Counted from the first letter of the stretch, positions 24,343-37,309 are shown. The stretch: 64,000 nucleotides of DNA from Cornus controversa (GCA_026545225.1 CM048846.1:84709270-84773269), one strand, 5' to 3'. The notes: generated by a model from the letters alone, not told the origin. Numbers and translations are program-made.

Positions 24343-25340
24343 TTATCTCTATTCTGATGGTTAAGGTGGACAGCTCAGTGGGTATCACTACTTCGGATCC
24401 ATAGGCCAAGTAGAAAGGACTCTCACCGATTGGACACCTAGGTGTCGTTCGGTAGGCCCAGAGAACTTTGGGTAGTTCTTTCAACCACTTACCCTTACGG
24501 GCTTCCAGCTTCTTTCAGATGCATTCAAAGATGGTTCAATTAGTTATTTCTACTTGGCTATTCCCTAGTGGATATGATCTAGAGGATACCTTTTGGTTGA
24601 TCCCATACTTTCTGAAAAACTTTTCTATCGGATGGTTGTCAAAATTTATGGCATTGTCCATGATAATGGATTCTGGCAATTCGAACCGGTAGATGATGTT
24701 ACTCTAGATGAATCTTTTAACTTGGACATGAGTGATTGTTGCGTAAGCTTCAACTTTAACCCATTTCGTGAAGTAATCCGTGGCCAGCAAGACATACTTT
24801 TTTCTATTGGTGGCCTTTGGGAGTGGCCCAACTTAGTCCATTCCCCACTTCACGGAGGGCCAAGGACTGGCCATGGTGGTCAAATCCTCTGGAGGTTGGC
24901 GAGGTATTTTTGTTTGTTGCTGGCATTTGTCACACTTCCTTGTATACTCCTCGGTGTCTTAGGCTATGTAAGGCCAAAAGTACCCTTGGCTAATAACCTT
25001 GTGAGCCAGCGATCGCCCACCTGGATGATTTTTACAAACACTTTCGTGAATTTTGGAGAGTATTTTCCTTGCTTATATAAGTGCCACACATCTCAGGTAT
25101 GGTCCTTAAAATGACTTTCTGTATAGGTATTCGCTGATTATGGAATATTTGGGTGAATTCATTTTTATTTTTCTTGCTTATTCTTTTGAATCAGGCAACA
25201 ATTCGTCAACCAGGTAAGCTTTGATAGGATCTATCTAGCTGGGTTGGTTCCTTATAACCAGCATCTTTTTATTGATATGGATGCTAGGCTTTTGCAGGAA
25301 GTCGATCGGCACTATTTTGATCAGTTTCGGTCGAGCTGCC
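24343..25340 (-). pseudogene. Tat integrase core
   Basis: On the minus strand, reading down from about 25115, the frame gives fragments typical of a gypsy integrase core. These are a DYFTKWV block, an IMDNA motif with the second catalytic Asp, then KELPKVLWAYRTTPR and GESPFYLAYGSEVVIPTEL close to the junction with the inserted element. The first Asp (DYFTKW) and the second are visible; frameshifts and stops interrupt the frame. Between 25115 and 25700 the sequence is degraded RNase H/integrase linker. Confidence 0.75.
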
Positions 25341-25699
25341 GAGGCTGAACATGCTAGCCTATTAGCTTTTATGTTTAGATCTCTTGAAATTTAAGAAACC
25401 TTGACTTGGTCTCTTTGAGCTTTTTCTCCACCAAGTTTTTGTAGGCTTTCATGCGATCATCCTTTGGGGAATAGTCCCCACTAACATGTTTCACAATTAG
25501 CTTTGAATCACTAAAAACTTGCAAGTTTTTACCTGGAGCGTCTGCGCCAGTCTTAGTCCTGCTAACAGTGCCTCGTACTTAGTTTCGTTATTTGATGCAG
25601 GGAACTCTTGATAGATTACTTGCTATAGAGCAGTTCCGTCATGAGTTCAAATTTTCACTCCAACGCCCAATCCTGCCTGTGTCGATGACTCGTCGATAA

Positions 25700-26090
25700 A
25701 GAGTTTTCATTCGGGTTAAACTGAAACCTCCAATTCCTTATTGTCCTCTTGCTCATATTCCAATAAAAAATCTGCCACAGTTTGTCCCTTTATGGTGATC
25801 CGAGGTTCATAGGCTATATCGTAGACACCTTGTTCAATTGCCCATTTGATCACTCTCCCTGACTGATCAGGTTTGTGAAGGATTGCTCTGATTGGGAATT
25901 TGGTCAGGACAATGATTGGGTGAGCTTCGAAGTAGTGCCTAAGCTTCCTCTTTGTTTGGACTAGGGCCAGCACAATCTTTTCCATCTTCAAATACCTCTG
26001 TTCTACATTAGTCATGGTCTTGCTCGAGTAGAATACTGGGTACTGCCTCTTATCAAGTTCTCTTATCAGAATTGCATTGGTGGCTTTTCA
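25700..26090 (-). pseudogene. Tat RNase H domain
   Basis: The minus-strand frame 26015-25716 reads TNVEQRYLKMEKIVLALVQT, then RHYFEAHPIIVLTKFPIRAI and GRVIKWAIEQGVYDIAYEPR followed by VADFLLE. This is the conserved connection/RNase H region of Tat elements, in which ADFL(V/L)E carries the first acidic residue. The frame continues with errors on both sides. Confidence 0.8.
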
Positions 26091-26189
26091 AGATATTACA
26101 AGGTATAAATACAAAGGTTCTCCAGCCTTAGGTGCTGAAAGTGTTGGCACTTGAATCAAGTACTGTTTGAGCTTCACCAGGGCTTCGTT

Positions 26190-27060
26190 CTATTCAGCCT
26201 CCCATACCTATTTCCTTTGCTTTGATGGCAACAAAGAAAGGTTTGCATTTGTTGGATAGTTGAGAGATAAATCTACTCAGAGCGGCGATGCGCCCTGTCA
26301 AGATATGAATGTCCCTATGGATTTTTGGTTCTTCGTTCTGAAGAAGGGCCTTCACTTGAACTGGGCTTGCCTCTATCCCCGTTCGGTTTACTATATGCCC
26401 CAGGAAATGCCCCAAAAAAAGCCCAAAAAAACACTTTGATGGGTTCAGTCTCATGTTATGGTTTCGCTTGGTGTCGAATACCTCATATAGATGTTTTAGA
26501 TGGTCTTCCTTCTTGAGACTTTTCACCACCATGTCATCTATGTATACTTCAGCCGTTCAGCTCATCAGGTTTTTGAAGACTTTGTTGATCAATCGCTGGT
26601 ACGTTGCACCAACGTTCTTCAATCTGAACGACATTACTTTGTAGCAATAGATCTATTTCTCAATGATAAATGAAGTTTTTTCCTAATCGGCCGAATTCAT
26701 TGGAATCTTATTGTACCTAAAATATGCATCAAAGAATGTCAACTGTTCATACCCAGTCGTGGGATCGACCATTTGATCGATTTTTGGTAGGGGAAACTAT
26801 TTTTGGGGCAAGCCTTATTCAAATTAGTAAAGTCTATACAGACCCACCACTTGCCATTCTTTTTCTGGACCACTACCACATTTGAAAGTCAATCTTGAAA
26901 CTGAACTTCCCTGATGAAACCTGCTTTCAAGAGGCGATCTATTTCTACTGTAATAATTTGATTCTTTTCTGGAGCAAATCGCCTTTGCTTTTGTTTTACA
27001 GGTGGGTAGCTCAAATTAACGTTGAGCATATGGCATGACACTGATGGATCTATGTTGGGC
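26190..27060 (-). pseudogene. Tat reverse transcriptase
   Basis: The minus strand around 26560-26530 encodes YIDDMVVKS, the catalytic YxDD box of Ty3/gypsy reverse transcriptase. It is followed by HLYEVFDTKRNHNMRLNPSK and FLGHIVNRTGIEASP, then the thumb-like LLQNEEPKIHRDIHILTGRI. Upstream degraded segments (26600-27060) hold FRLKNVGAT and SQKNGKW-like blocks in shifted frames. Several stops and frameshifts rule out activity. Confidence 0.8.
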
Positions 27061-27262
27061 ATGTCTGTGTGATCCTAAGCAAAAATATCGACATTCTTTT
27101 CAGCAATTGTATCAACTGCGTTCTGTCTGTCTGGCATAAAGAGATCCCCTGATTCGTGGGATCTTTGCCATGAATGATCTCTACTTCTTCGAGCGACTCC
27201 TCGGTTGGCTTCTCTTTTTTTTGCCCTTGTGCAACGCCCTTTGGTAGAGAGTTCTGTAATTG

Positions 27263-27720
27263 CTATTGGGTTGGCTCTTCCTGCACTGCCTTTTCTTTTA
27301 GTGTAAGAGCATAATATTTTTTTGCAGCCACTTGATCTCCCAAGATGTTGATTGTATCTCTTCCGTTCGGTGCTACACACCTCATTAACTGATTAAGTGT
27401 CGAATGAACTCTTTGTATCTTGTGTATCCAACCTCTTCTCATTATTATGTTGTATGAAGAGTTAAAATCGATAATAACAAAAACCTTAGTCAAAGTTCTT
27501 GCTCCTGCGGTTACTGGGAGTTCCACCACCCCTACTAGAGTTACTTGCTTGCAATCAAACCCTACCAGCGGCTTGGCAGTAGGCCTGACGCATTCTGGTT
27601 CTAGGCCCATCTGTTAGAAGGTTGACAGTGTCAGAAAATTAGCACTGCTCCCTGCATCCACCAACACTCTCTTTACTTCATAATTGGAGACAATGAGGTT
27701 GATCATGAGCGAATCCTCAT
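27263..27720 (-). pseudogene. Tat aspartic protease region
   Basis: The minus-strand frame 27610-27263 reads PLVGFDCKQVTLVGVVELPV, then FVIIDFNSSYNIIMRRGWIH and NILGDQVAAKKYYAL. This is the conserved post-active-site part of Tat proteases (LP(V)T, F.V.D..S.YN.I.GR). The catalytic D(T/S)G upstream lies in degraded sequence around 27620-27720. Confidence 0.75.
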
Positions 27721-27999
27721 GTGGCATCTGGATTCTACTCATGTCCTCATTTGTAAAGGTGATCGGCATGCTGGCTGAGCAATTATGTACTGAGTAGATT
27801 TCTTCGATCCTCTAGAATTTCTATGCATTCCTGAGGTGTGATCACCTTTTGGATTCGCTCTCTTGCTTTAAAGCTGGTCAACCATGAATAACATTGATAA
27901 TACGAACGAGAGCAAGGTTTAGTTATTTATTCACCTTTTGTTGAGATTAGTCAAAAGGTTTGGTCTACTTTTCTCGAACGACGTACTTCAACAAGCCGC
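27721..27999 (-). other. Gag-protease linker of the Tat element
   Basis: The minus strand carries degraded gag-to-protease linker with frameshifts. Nothing further can be assigned. Confidence 0.4.
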
Positions 28000-29254
28000 C
28001 CTTAGCAATCAAGGCATCCACCTATTGCCTTAGGCTCCTGTACTCGTTAGTGGTGTGGCCGAAGTCACTATGGATGAACAATGTTTTTTCTTGTCCCTCT
28101 GCTCTGGGGGTTGTCTAATAGTCGGAGGTATGCGAAAGATTCCTTTGCCTTTATTTTCGTAGTAAAGTTTGGCCAGAGACACCTTTAGAGGGGTGACATT
28201 CTTCTCAACTTTCTGCTTTTTCGCGATCTCTGGTACAGATGAGGGAATGACCCAAGGTGATTTTGCCTTAGCAGCTTGGGTCTTTATCTGCTGCGCTAGA
28301 ATGATTAAAGTCGATCGCTGCCTTCTGGCTACCTCATCCTCCTCTATCCTTAGGTACTTCTGAGCTCGAAAATTCAGGTCTCCCATATTTTTCAAGGCAC
28401 TTTTTACTAGGGATTAGTGGAAGCCTTCTTCTGGAGAGACTGCTATTTTGAAAGCTTCCATTGCCACAGTTTGATCGCATTGATCTATTATGGACATCTC
28501 CAAGTTAAAGCGAGTTAGAAGGGATTTCAACGTCTCCCCTTTGGCTTGCCTCATGGTGAATAATGAGGAGATTGTCCTTTTACACTCCTGGTTTCCCGTG
28601 TACTGGGTCACGAACAGCTCGCATAGCTTATCAAAGTTCGATATCGAATGAGGCGGATGTTGTTTGAACTAGAATAACGTTGGCCCAGCCAGACTGGATA
28701 GGAAGATTTTGCACATGAGTGTATCATTCTTGGCATTGAGTGTCATCTTCTATTGATACTGGTAGATGTGCTCCACCGGATCTGTTTTCCCATCGAAGGT
28801 AGCGAACGTTGGCAAGGTAAACCTCTTCGACCTTTCAGTTTTGATTATATATACTCGATGAAGGGAGACTCGATTAGCCTGGTGGTAGCGAGCACTAGGT
28901 TGGCAGGATAGCAAGACAGGTCACCCTTCAATTCATTGGTCTCTTACTGTATCTGGGTGCTTAACTCTGGGTAAAACTACGTGGTATTGATCTGATCTTC
29001 GTTGGGTCGACCATGGTGAGGCTGCCTACCGGCGGGTTGGTTATGATGGGAGGCACTCAACGATTGGTTTCTCGATCCGACCCCTTGGCATGTTTGACCC
29101 TTACTTAGAGATCAGTGATTTTCTGACGCAACGCCTCATTTTGCTAAGTCAATTGCTGAACGCTGGCCTGCGCCAGAAGATCCTGAGGGTTTGGCTGTAT
29201 AGGCGACACTACCTTTTTGATTCATAAGGGGTCTACCCAGATTTGTGACATCAT
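28000..29254 (-). pseudogene. Tat gag
   Basis: The reading frame begins at a minus-strand ATG ATG at 29254-29249 (MMSQIWVDPL, then a stop). Recognisable gag pieces are TQYTGNQECKRTISSLFTMR, GETLKSLLTRFNLEMS and QTVAMEAFKIAVSPE (28611-28414), matching the retrotransposon gag family, then DLNFRAQKYLRIEEDE (28395-28030). Multiple stops show decay. A CCHC zinc knuckle was not seen, as is common for this lineage. Confidence 0.75.
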
Positions 29255-29322
29255 AAGTATTTCTCCTTGTGTCAACCATGATTGTAAGCTTTTTCAAGTT
29301 CTAGAAAATGATTGAACGTTTT

Positions 29323-29340
29323 TCACAGATGGCGCCAAAA
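29323..29340 (-). other. Primer-binding site of the Tat element
   Basis: On the minus strand, directly after the LTR end (...ACCTGCA), the sequence reads TTTTGGCGCCATCTGTGA. The TGGCGCC core next to the LTR is characteristic of plant Tat and Athila elements. Confidence 0.75.
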
Positions 29341-29752
29341 TGCAGGTACAAAAAATTGCTTAACTAATTATTTGCTAATCAATTTGATGCACACACCCAA
29401 TAAAAATTAAGAACATCATATTTCTCCAGAAATAAATTAAAAAAAGGATTCGAGGATCCCTTTCATTCATATTTTATTAGATATTTATACAAGTTGGAAT
29501 TAGAATCCTTCTAGGATTCTATTCTCTTATTTGCAACTATCTTTACTCTCAATGATTTGAATTTCTTTTAAAGTTCGGACTTGTATTCGGGTTGGACCGT
29601 TTCATCCTTTAAGTAGGGCGACTTGGTCCTTTTACTTTTTTCTACCCAGCCCTTTGGGACTTCTGCTGATACTTGGGCTCAAACTAACTTGGGTCTGGTC
29701 TATTTGTGTATCAGTTTAGCCCATTGGACTAATCGAGAATTTTGCCCCTACA
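29341..29752 (-). repeat. 5' LTR of the Tat element
   Basis: On the minus strand it begins TGTAGGGGCAAAATTCTCGA and ends ...TTTTTTGTACCTGCA, with TG...CA limits and a 412-bp length. It directly abuts the primer-binding site and gag. A matching 3' LTR was not seen at the other end. Confidence 0.7.
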
Positions 29753-30164
29753 GAAGCTTTTAAGAAATTATATATATGATATTAATTAGTCAATTATTTA
29801 AACATATGAATCTATAAGCAATTTATAATATTGAGTAGTCTTTCCACTAAGGCTGATGTTATTCATTTGTCTTGGTTGTATAGTATAAAAATAATCTCTT
29901 GGTTTTTATGCGGTAGTATCTACTGGCCCTTATTTTCGGTATGGGGTTTGTCAAATTGGGGCTTAATGGACCATGTAATTACTTTGGGAATTTCCTTTGC
30001 AATGTGCACAATTACTATTTTTGTTTTTAACTAATACATTATTATCTTACTTACCAAAAAAAAAGTGTATGTAGAAAATGCATCTACAGGCCACCAATGT
30101 GGCATATCCCAAAGTCAAGCAAATTAAAGCAATGACCACTAGATTAGCTCAATGACCTAAAACT
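29753..30164. other. Intergenic DNA
   Basis: No gene was recognised. The segment ends at an A run (30055-30064) preceded by TATTATCTTACTTACC, reminiscent of plant non-LTR retroelement 3' tails. The body gave no recognisable protein, so it is only a suggestion. Confidence 0.4.
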
Positions 30165-30870
30165 ATTACCATATCAACAAGACCAAAACCCTAAGACAAT
30201 CTCTCATGTCCACCAAAACCTCAAGGAGTGCGCAACATTTTTAAATCTCAAAATAGTAGAAACTCTCATAGGTCTACTAAAATATTGAAAGGTAACATTC
30301 GAGTCTGAAACACTATATCAGGTCTACCAAAACCTAGACAACCCTTTAGTCCAAAATCCAGCTGGGACACTCCCCTAGGTTCATTAAAACCTAAAGGGCT
30401 AACCCTCAAGTCGAAAACTTTGGACACTCTCCCAAGTCCACTAAAACCTTGAGGGGCAATCCTAGAGTCCAAAACCTTAGAACACTTTCCCAAGTCCACT
30501 AAAACCTCAAGGGACAATTCTTGAGTCCAAAACCCGACCTGAGACATTTTCCTAAGTCCACTAAAATATTGAGGAATAACCCTTAAGTCCAAAACCTTAT
30601 GACACTCTTAGGTCCACCAAAACCTCAAGGAAAAATTGTTGAGTCCAAATCCTGGGACACTCTTTCAGGTTCAAGAAAACCTCGAGGGTAACCCTCAAGT
30701 CCAAAATTTTAGGACATTCTCCTAGGTCCACTAAAACCTCGAGGGGTAACCATCAAATCCAAACCTCTTGAACGCCCTCCCAAGTTCACTAAAACCTCGA
30801 AGGACAACCCTCGAGTCTAAAAACCCTTGATACCTTCTTCGTTCCACCAAAATCTTGGAATACACACTAT
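30165..30870. repeat. Minisatellite, about 58-62 bp unit, ~11 copies
   Basis: Each unit contains (A/G)GTCCACTAAAACCTCGAGG, then AACCCT(C/T)(A/G)AGTCCAAAACC, then GACACTCTCC. Two adjacent copies measured by eye are 58 bp apart. Copies differ by scattered substitutions and small indels, so the array is old. The minus-strand open frame 30592-30266 is a direct consequence of the near-multiple-of-three period and shows a repeating ~20-residue pattern. It is not taken as a gene. Confidence 0.85.
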
Positions 30871-33800
30871 GTCCACCAAGACGACAAAGTACAACTAGAG
30901 CTCTCTTCAAGGAAAACTAACTCTTAAGGATAAAAAGTATTAACTGTGTCATTCCAGTCATCAACTAGGATACTTGGAATATATAGAGGATAAGAAGTCA
31001 GAATTTGTTCAGACACTCGAGTACTGGACCTAACCAAGGGGTCAGGTAATCATGTGCCATGTCAAGGAAAGTTCACAATTAACGCCGAACGCATTTAATA
31101 TTCCATGTACATTGTTTAATGATTAGTTGCCACCTTTTAATGCTTAATCGTAGTGATTTAAAGCATTACTATGAACCCGGACTAAAATGGGTGATTTGAT
31201 CGAGTAGCCCAGGGCAAAAACGATTGAAGCAATGATGGCTCTAGCATCCGGAACCTTGGATGATACCCGACAAGGTTTCGAACCATTGAACTAGAATATT
31301 AGAAAGCTATAAAAATAGTCATCTTGGAGCATAAAAAAAATAAAAAATAAAAATTGGACAAAATGGAGCTTGAATACTATCACAAACTCCCAAGCTCATT
31401 TACTCCCATCCATGGAACATTAACTCTCTCACCTTCACCATTATTCCCTTCGGTCTATCTATCTCTTCTCCTCTTACAATTTTTTAATACTTACTTTTTA
31501 GTTTTTTTTTTTTTTTTGTGCATGATAATTACTTTTTAGTTGCATTAAATAAAATATCTATTGTGACAACAAAAACCTCTTTCATGCAAGGAAAATTTTC
31601 CCACATCATATGGAAGCTATCTTGGGTGAAATAATTCACACCAATTTTGTCCAATGTGAAGAGAAGCTGATAGTGATTATAATTACTAATCAAACCCACC
31701 ATTGAATTATTCTATACTAGAAAATATTGTCTTCAAGGACTTAATTGTAATTCATGTTTTTTTTGGGGGGGGGGGGGGGGGGGCAAGGTTAATGAATTGG
31801 TATTAGTGTGAATGGACAAAAAATATACACAACAGCCAACTTGTGATGCATGTTGCCCATAAAGTTTGCTATATTATTGCATTTATTTATTGGATTTTAT
31901 ACTTTTGAAAATGTTAGAAGTGACAATATCAAGAACCCCACAGTGTTCCCTTGATGAGCAAAATTCAAACAGAATCATTGAATAGATTTAAGGCAAGTAT
32001 ATAGGAAAATGGAGATGCTTGATAAAGAAAATGAAGTCCCCTTTCACAATGAGATTCCTGCCAAAGCTTTGTTTTCTTGTAAGATGTTCCCTTCAATGAG
32101 TACAAAATGAAATGTCTTTTGCACATTTTGGCCAAAGAATGTTAAATCTATAGAGAAGAAGATCATGTACCATAACCATGCATGTATCAATAATGGGTCC
32201 ATCACCTTTCAGTACTTAGCTTCTATCCCTATCCATATGTCCATCATCAATCACGCCATACCTAATTGCAGATTGGAGGATCACTAAGCCATCTTCAATG
32301 AAAATTTAAGTCGGTGCATGCATACTTACCTATTTGTGTGTGTTTGTTTAGTGATAGGTGTGGTTCCCTGTATATATATGTTATGAGAATGTAAGAATAT
32401 TATATGTGGCCAACAACCTTCTCCATGGTTAAAAATTCACTGTGTATCAAAAACCAGGAAGTTAATTCACAGGACAAAGCTTCACACACACACAAAGTAA
32501 GTGTAAGACAAAAGAGGTATCACATAAAGCCATGGTAGAAAAATTTGGTTACCTTTTTTCAAATTTCCATAAGAGAAAAGAAAGGTGGGGTCCAAAAGCT
32601 AGAATTGTACAATGATGACATACTTTTCCTTCAACCATTATTCAGTATTACAGTGACAACTCATATCTCGAGGTAGCCCTTACCTAAATTTACTATTTGA
32701 CAAAGCAAATCAGATAAAATCTACTAGCAGTTCCACGGTGATTTCCTTTGGTGGTATAGCAAACTTGCACCAAAAAAGGGGTTTTACTCTTCTAGTTCTA
32801 GTGTTGGACTTTTATCTGGTTTGTTGTTAGATAAAATTTACTTCTGCCTTGGGATAAGAAGTTACTGTTGTAACTTTCCTTTGAAGGGAGGAAAAAAAGT
32901 TAAAAGAAAAGTGTAGGGTATAGAATTTTAAGGGAAAAAAAGAATAATTTTCTCTTTACTTTCTTTCTTGGTTTAGCTAAAGTTTTGGACAAATGGGTGT
33001 AGAAGGTGCTTAGAGAAAAAGAAAAAGAAAAAGAAGATGGACTTAAAATCTAAAGAAATGTAGAATCTTTCCATTGCTTTTCACTGTTTGGTGGATTTTG
33101 GTTTTACATGAATAGGTGTAAACTTGCTTACTTGACCTGGAAGCCCATGCATTAATAAAATAAGCTATAAAAAAACATAAAAAGCCCTAAAAATAAAATA
33201 AAAAACTAAAATTGATCTCATTATGATTCTACAATTCATTTTACATCAATCTTTCAGTAATTGTTTTGTGCATGTGACATGTAAATTGCATGTCTTCGAC
33301 AGTGTTCTTAGAAGCTTGACACCACCAATATCGGTTGGAAAAAAAAAAAAATTCACACTTTCTTTTTACCTCTTGTAACACTTCTTCGAGTGTAAACTTT
33401 CAGTACTAATGATAATATTATATATTTATAATTAGAGTTATAAGAAAACTCCCACCTCTTAAGATAATTATATGAGGAAAAAAATACAAAATTACAATAT
33501 CATATTTTGTATTCACATTATAAAAGATAATCTCCTACACTTCACTAGTTGGCAAATTAATTCATAGCTCCCTTTATGAGTTACTGGTTTTTTTACCATT
33601 GGCAAAAAACTCACACCTAATTTTGCTTCAACGATAATTTAGACCGCTGAGTTTTTACTTTTGAAGTTCAAAAATAGCACTCTTGGATCTTTTTATGAGT
33701 TTTGAAGGAGCTGAATGGTAAGGGTTGGTTTGTTCGTTTTGATTTTTTATTTTCTAAAATATAAAAAATAAAAAATTTGTAAAGAAATATATGTTAGATT

Positions 33801-34847
33801 GTAGAAATTATACGATACCCAGATTATTAATGAAAGGTTTACCCTTGTCAGAGATTCTCGAGATTGGCATATCATTAATATTATGAGGTATTATATAATT
33901 TTTCGTTTAATTTATGAAAATTTAATAAAAAAATATATTTTTTAATTATTTAAAAATTTAAAAACTGTTTTTATAAAACTAAACCAGTATATTCTAAATT
34001 TTTTCATTATTTTCAATATAATAACTTCATTTATTTTAATTTTATTTTTAGTATAATTTACTTATTTTTGGGGGTTGGGCCTGGTCCACTGACGTTTGCC
34101 CCTAGTCGAAAAGTCAAGGCTGGGGTATTAAAGGCGCGTGAGACTGTCTTCTAAAGTAGTACCACTCATAAGGGTGTTGGTTTTAGGGGTATATATATAT
34201 ACACACACAAATATAGTCGACTGTGTGTGTATATATATATATATATTCTCTTGACTAGACAGCATGAGTGGACAGAATGAAATAAGGGGTGGGGGCCTAC
34301 CCCGTCTATCATGATCAACCTTATGCTACGTCTTAAAGACGACTCTCGTCTGCATGGTAGCTTTTTAGCAATAATTGCTATCATCATTACTCTTTTCCTT
34401 TTCCTTTTTAATTTTTTATTCTTTATTCTTTATTTTAGAGAAAGAGAGAGAGAAGAGAGAGGGAGTTAATTGGGTGGGTTAGACACTCTCTGACTGGCTC
34501 TTTAAATGGCTTATAGCTTGAGAAATGTAAATGCTCACGTGACAACATAAACATACTATTTAGCATTAGTATTTTGAAATTTGGTTTGAATGATATTTTT
34601 TTTTTTAAAAAAAATTATAGCAAAGTACTACTTTATAATTTGGATAGTATGAAAGTTATAGCAAAACATAACAACTTATTTTGAAATGGTATGAAACTCT
34701 TTTTGTTCCGTAGAAGTTGGCCAACATGAAAAAAAAAACTAGAATCCGCCATAGATCTAGAGCAGATTTGGAATTTGTTAAAAATTCGTACCGCCTAACC
34801 TCATTATTATATATATAAACATATTTATATATATAATACTCCTACCT

Positions 34848-34890
<43 letters not shown>

Positions 34891-36899
34891 CCTATCTTAA
34901 ATATATATATTGTTTACATTTTTTAAACTAATCTAACATATCTCTTATTCTCTTACCTATCAACGCCGAAGACATGGATCACAATGAAACTGATTGTTTC
35001 ATAAAAATATTTTTTAATCATTCATGACTTGATTTCTTGTAAGATGGAACATGGGGCTGTGATACTTTTGAGTACGCATTTCTCACGCCGCTTATATGTG
35101 CCCCGCCCCGACTTCCAACAAGGCGAGGATGAAATGCGAGTTTCCTTCCTGTCTCATACCCGCGACGAGTACGGCAAGAATATTAAAGGCAACGAGGGCA
35201 GAGACGGGTTTAGGATATTAATTTACTTTAATTCATAAGAGACTTGAAGTGCACTTATCTCTTGCTTGTAAATTCCATACAAGGATATAAAAGTGAAGAT
35301 TTGGGGGTGTTTGGAAGCCGAGAAAATCATGCCACTTTTGCACTAGCCCCATTGTTTTGCAAAGAATTAACAAAGAGTGGTGAGTCCCATCACCATGACA
35401 TCATGTGATTGGGCCCACCATACCACTCACATAAAAATAAAATTGGACTAGTCTGATTAGTCTCCAAATCATTATCTCCCATTCTATTAGGTGAGAGATG
35501 AGGTGAAAACAAAAAAATTGCCATCAAACTTATAAAGAGACTTCAATCCTCAACGTGTTACTGGGAAAGAAGAGAAAATGGCACTTGAAAGTAACACTTA
35601 CCATGACACTTTCTCTAGATTGCTAAATTGCATTGTCAACAACTTAAAAATTACTAATCCTCTAGCTCCAAATTAAGTGTTTACTTTCTTATTTGAAAAT
35701 TTCCAAAATAAATGTTTACTTTTCTTTTGTGAAATGTTCTAAATTTAAGCTTCTCTTAATTTTCTTTAGCTTTTGATAATTTTTTCAAATTAATAAGATA
35801 AATGTTTCAATTTTGTTAGGTTGGTTTTGTAATTTTAGGATGGTGGTAAAGTATTTTCTTTTCTTTTCAATTTTGACCTTTTTCTATACCAACCACCACT
35901 GCATCCCTTTGACTTCCATCCAATATTACTATTCTTAGTCCCTCTAATCACTATACAATCACATTAATTACTTTCCGACCATGACCCACCAATCACGTGA
36001 CACCGTCATGTGAATTTCGAGAAAATTAAATTAGGTACACTAGTAGGGAACAGTATATATAAACATCTACTATGTAGGAGTAGGAGTATATATATATATA
36101 TTTAAGAGAGAGAGAGAGAGAGCGATGCCGTACTGCGGTGCTGCAGCGACATCAGCCTAGTCAGCAGTAGGTGCAGCAGTCCAAGAATGTCAAATTATTT
36201 AAGAATGATTACACTATCATTCATTCTCGATCCACGATCCTAAACACGTGTCTTGATCTCATGGCATAGAACCGATGCCCTACAAGCCTGCGACCCGTCC
36301 GATCTGTTCTGTGTCATTTGTCAGTTGTTGTCTAAGGCTTTGTTTGGATGAGAGTGACTTGTGAGGGTGACGCTATTTTTGACGCCTTGGTTTCACCCAA
36401 AACCCTCTTTTCTTTTGATAAAAACATTGACAGAGGGATTGCGTAGCTCGAGAACTTTGCATGAAAAAAGGTCTAATTGTGTGGGCCCAACGAGTATCAA
36501 TAAAGAAGCTTTGAAAAATATTTCTGATCTGCAGTGTGAAACTTCTGCTTTGCCCTCAAGTTTTTTTATCTATCACCACTTTTGCCCCTGCCCATATTTT
36601 TTATTTTATTTTATATTTCACATACTTACTCTAATGAATAAGATTTTGAGTAATTACTTCAAAGTGTTATTATCTGATAACTCAATTCTCAATATCTAAT
36701 TTCGAATACCATAAAATTTTGATATCATTTAAGCTTTCAATTTTCAATTATTACTTAGAATTTTCAGTAGGGTTTTTAATATTTTCACTTTTATCAAACT
36801 ACACGTTTAACATAGATTACATACTGTGATACATGGTGCATTACTATATTTTAAAATATATATATATAAAAAAATGTAACGTTTAGTACCTTGCTAATG

Positions 36900-36938
<39 letters not shown>

Positions 36939-37258
36939 CAAGATAGCCTAATCTTAGGAAGATTTGTGGAGGTTTTTATGAAGGGCACCCCATGAGATGT
37001 CAATCTCAACATAATAAATAAATAAATAATTGACTTATCATATTTATAAGCAAGCCATAGAATAAGACACCTCTTGATACAAAATTAATACTAGTGGATC
37101 TGAAAATATGGTTCTATGTGACAGATGCTACACCAGTACTGCTATCATGACTATCCATGGAAGTAAAGAAGGGACTTCACATCATTTGAAGCATAATTTA
37201 AGAGACAAATGTTGTGTTTTCTTAGTTGTAATGTCATTTGTTTCATTATCATTCATAA

Positions 37259-37260
<2 letters not shown>
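30871..37260. other. Long intergenic stretch
   Basis: No protein gene, tRNA or recognisable miRNA precursor was found. Landmarks are a 19-bp G run (31765-31783), TA microsatellites near 34843-34885 and 36906-36936, and GA repeats near 34438-34465 and 36105-36122. A GC-richer stretch at 35089-35220 (GCCCCGCCCCGACTTCCAAC) resembles the arms of degenerate hAT MITEs but has no clear mate. Short open frames (31354, 34166, 35029, 36361 and 37108) lack motifs. Confidence 0.5.
31765..31783 (+). repeat. Poly-G run, 19 bp
   Basis: Nineteen consecutive G follow eight T. This is rare in AT-rich plant DNA and could form a G-quadruplex on the + strand. Length may be affected by sequencing or assembly error. 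Confidence 0.9.

Positions 37261-37309
<49 letters not shown>
37261..37309. repeat. (AT)n microsatellite, 49 bp
   Basis: This is a pure AT dinucleotide run. Confidence 0.95.

Larger units (their letters stand above)
17215..29752 (-). mobile_element. Ty3/gypsy Tat-type LTR retrotransposon, degenerate
   Basis: Reading on the minus strand, the order is 5' LTR (29752-29341), PBS, gag, protease, reverse transcriptase, RNase H and integrase. Beyond integrase there is a tandem-repeat block and an ORF on the opposite strand. This order and the opposite-strand extra ORF between pol and the 3' end are known features of the Tat lineage (Ogre/Retand/Grande relatives). Multiple stops and frameshifts show it is dead. 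The integrase is split by another element at 21224-24342. I could not find the 3' LTR on the left; the sequence beyond 17215 is LINE-derived. The left limit is therefore the start of the extra ORF, not a true terminus. Confidence 0.75.

Noticed and set aside
30266..30592. Minus-strand repeat protein with a ~20-residue period
   Set aside because: The periodicity is that of the underlying minisatellite, and the frame covers only part of the array.
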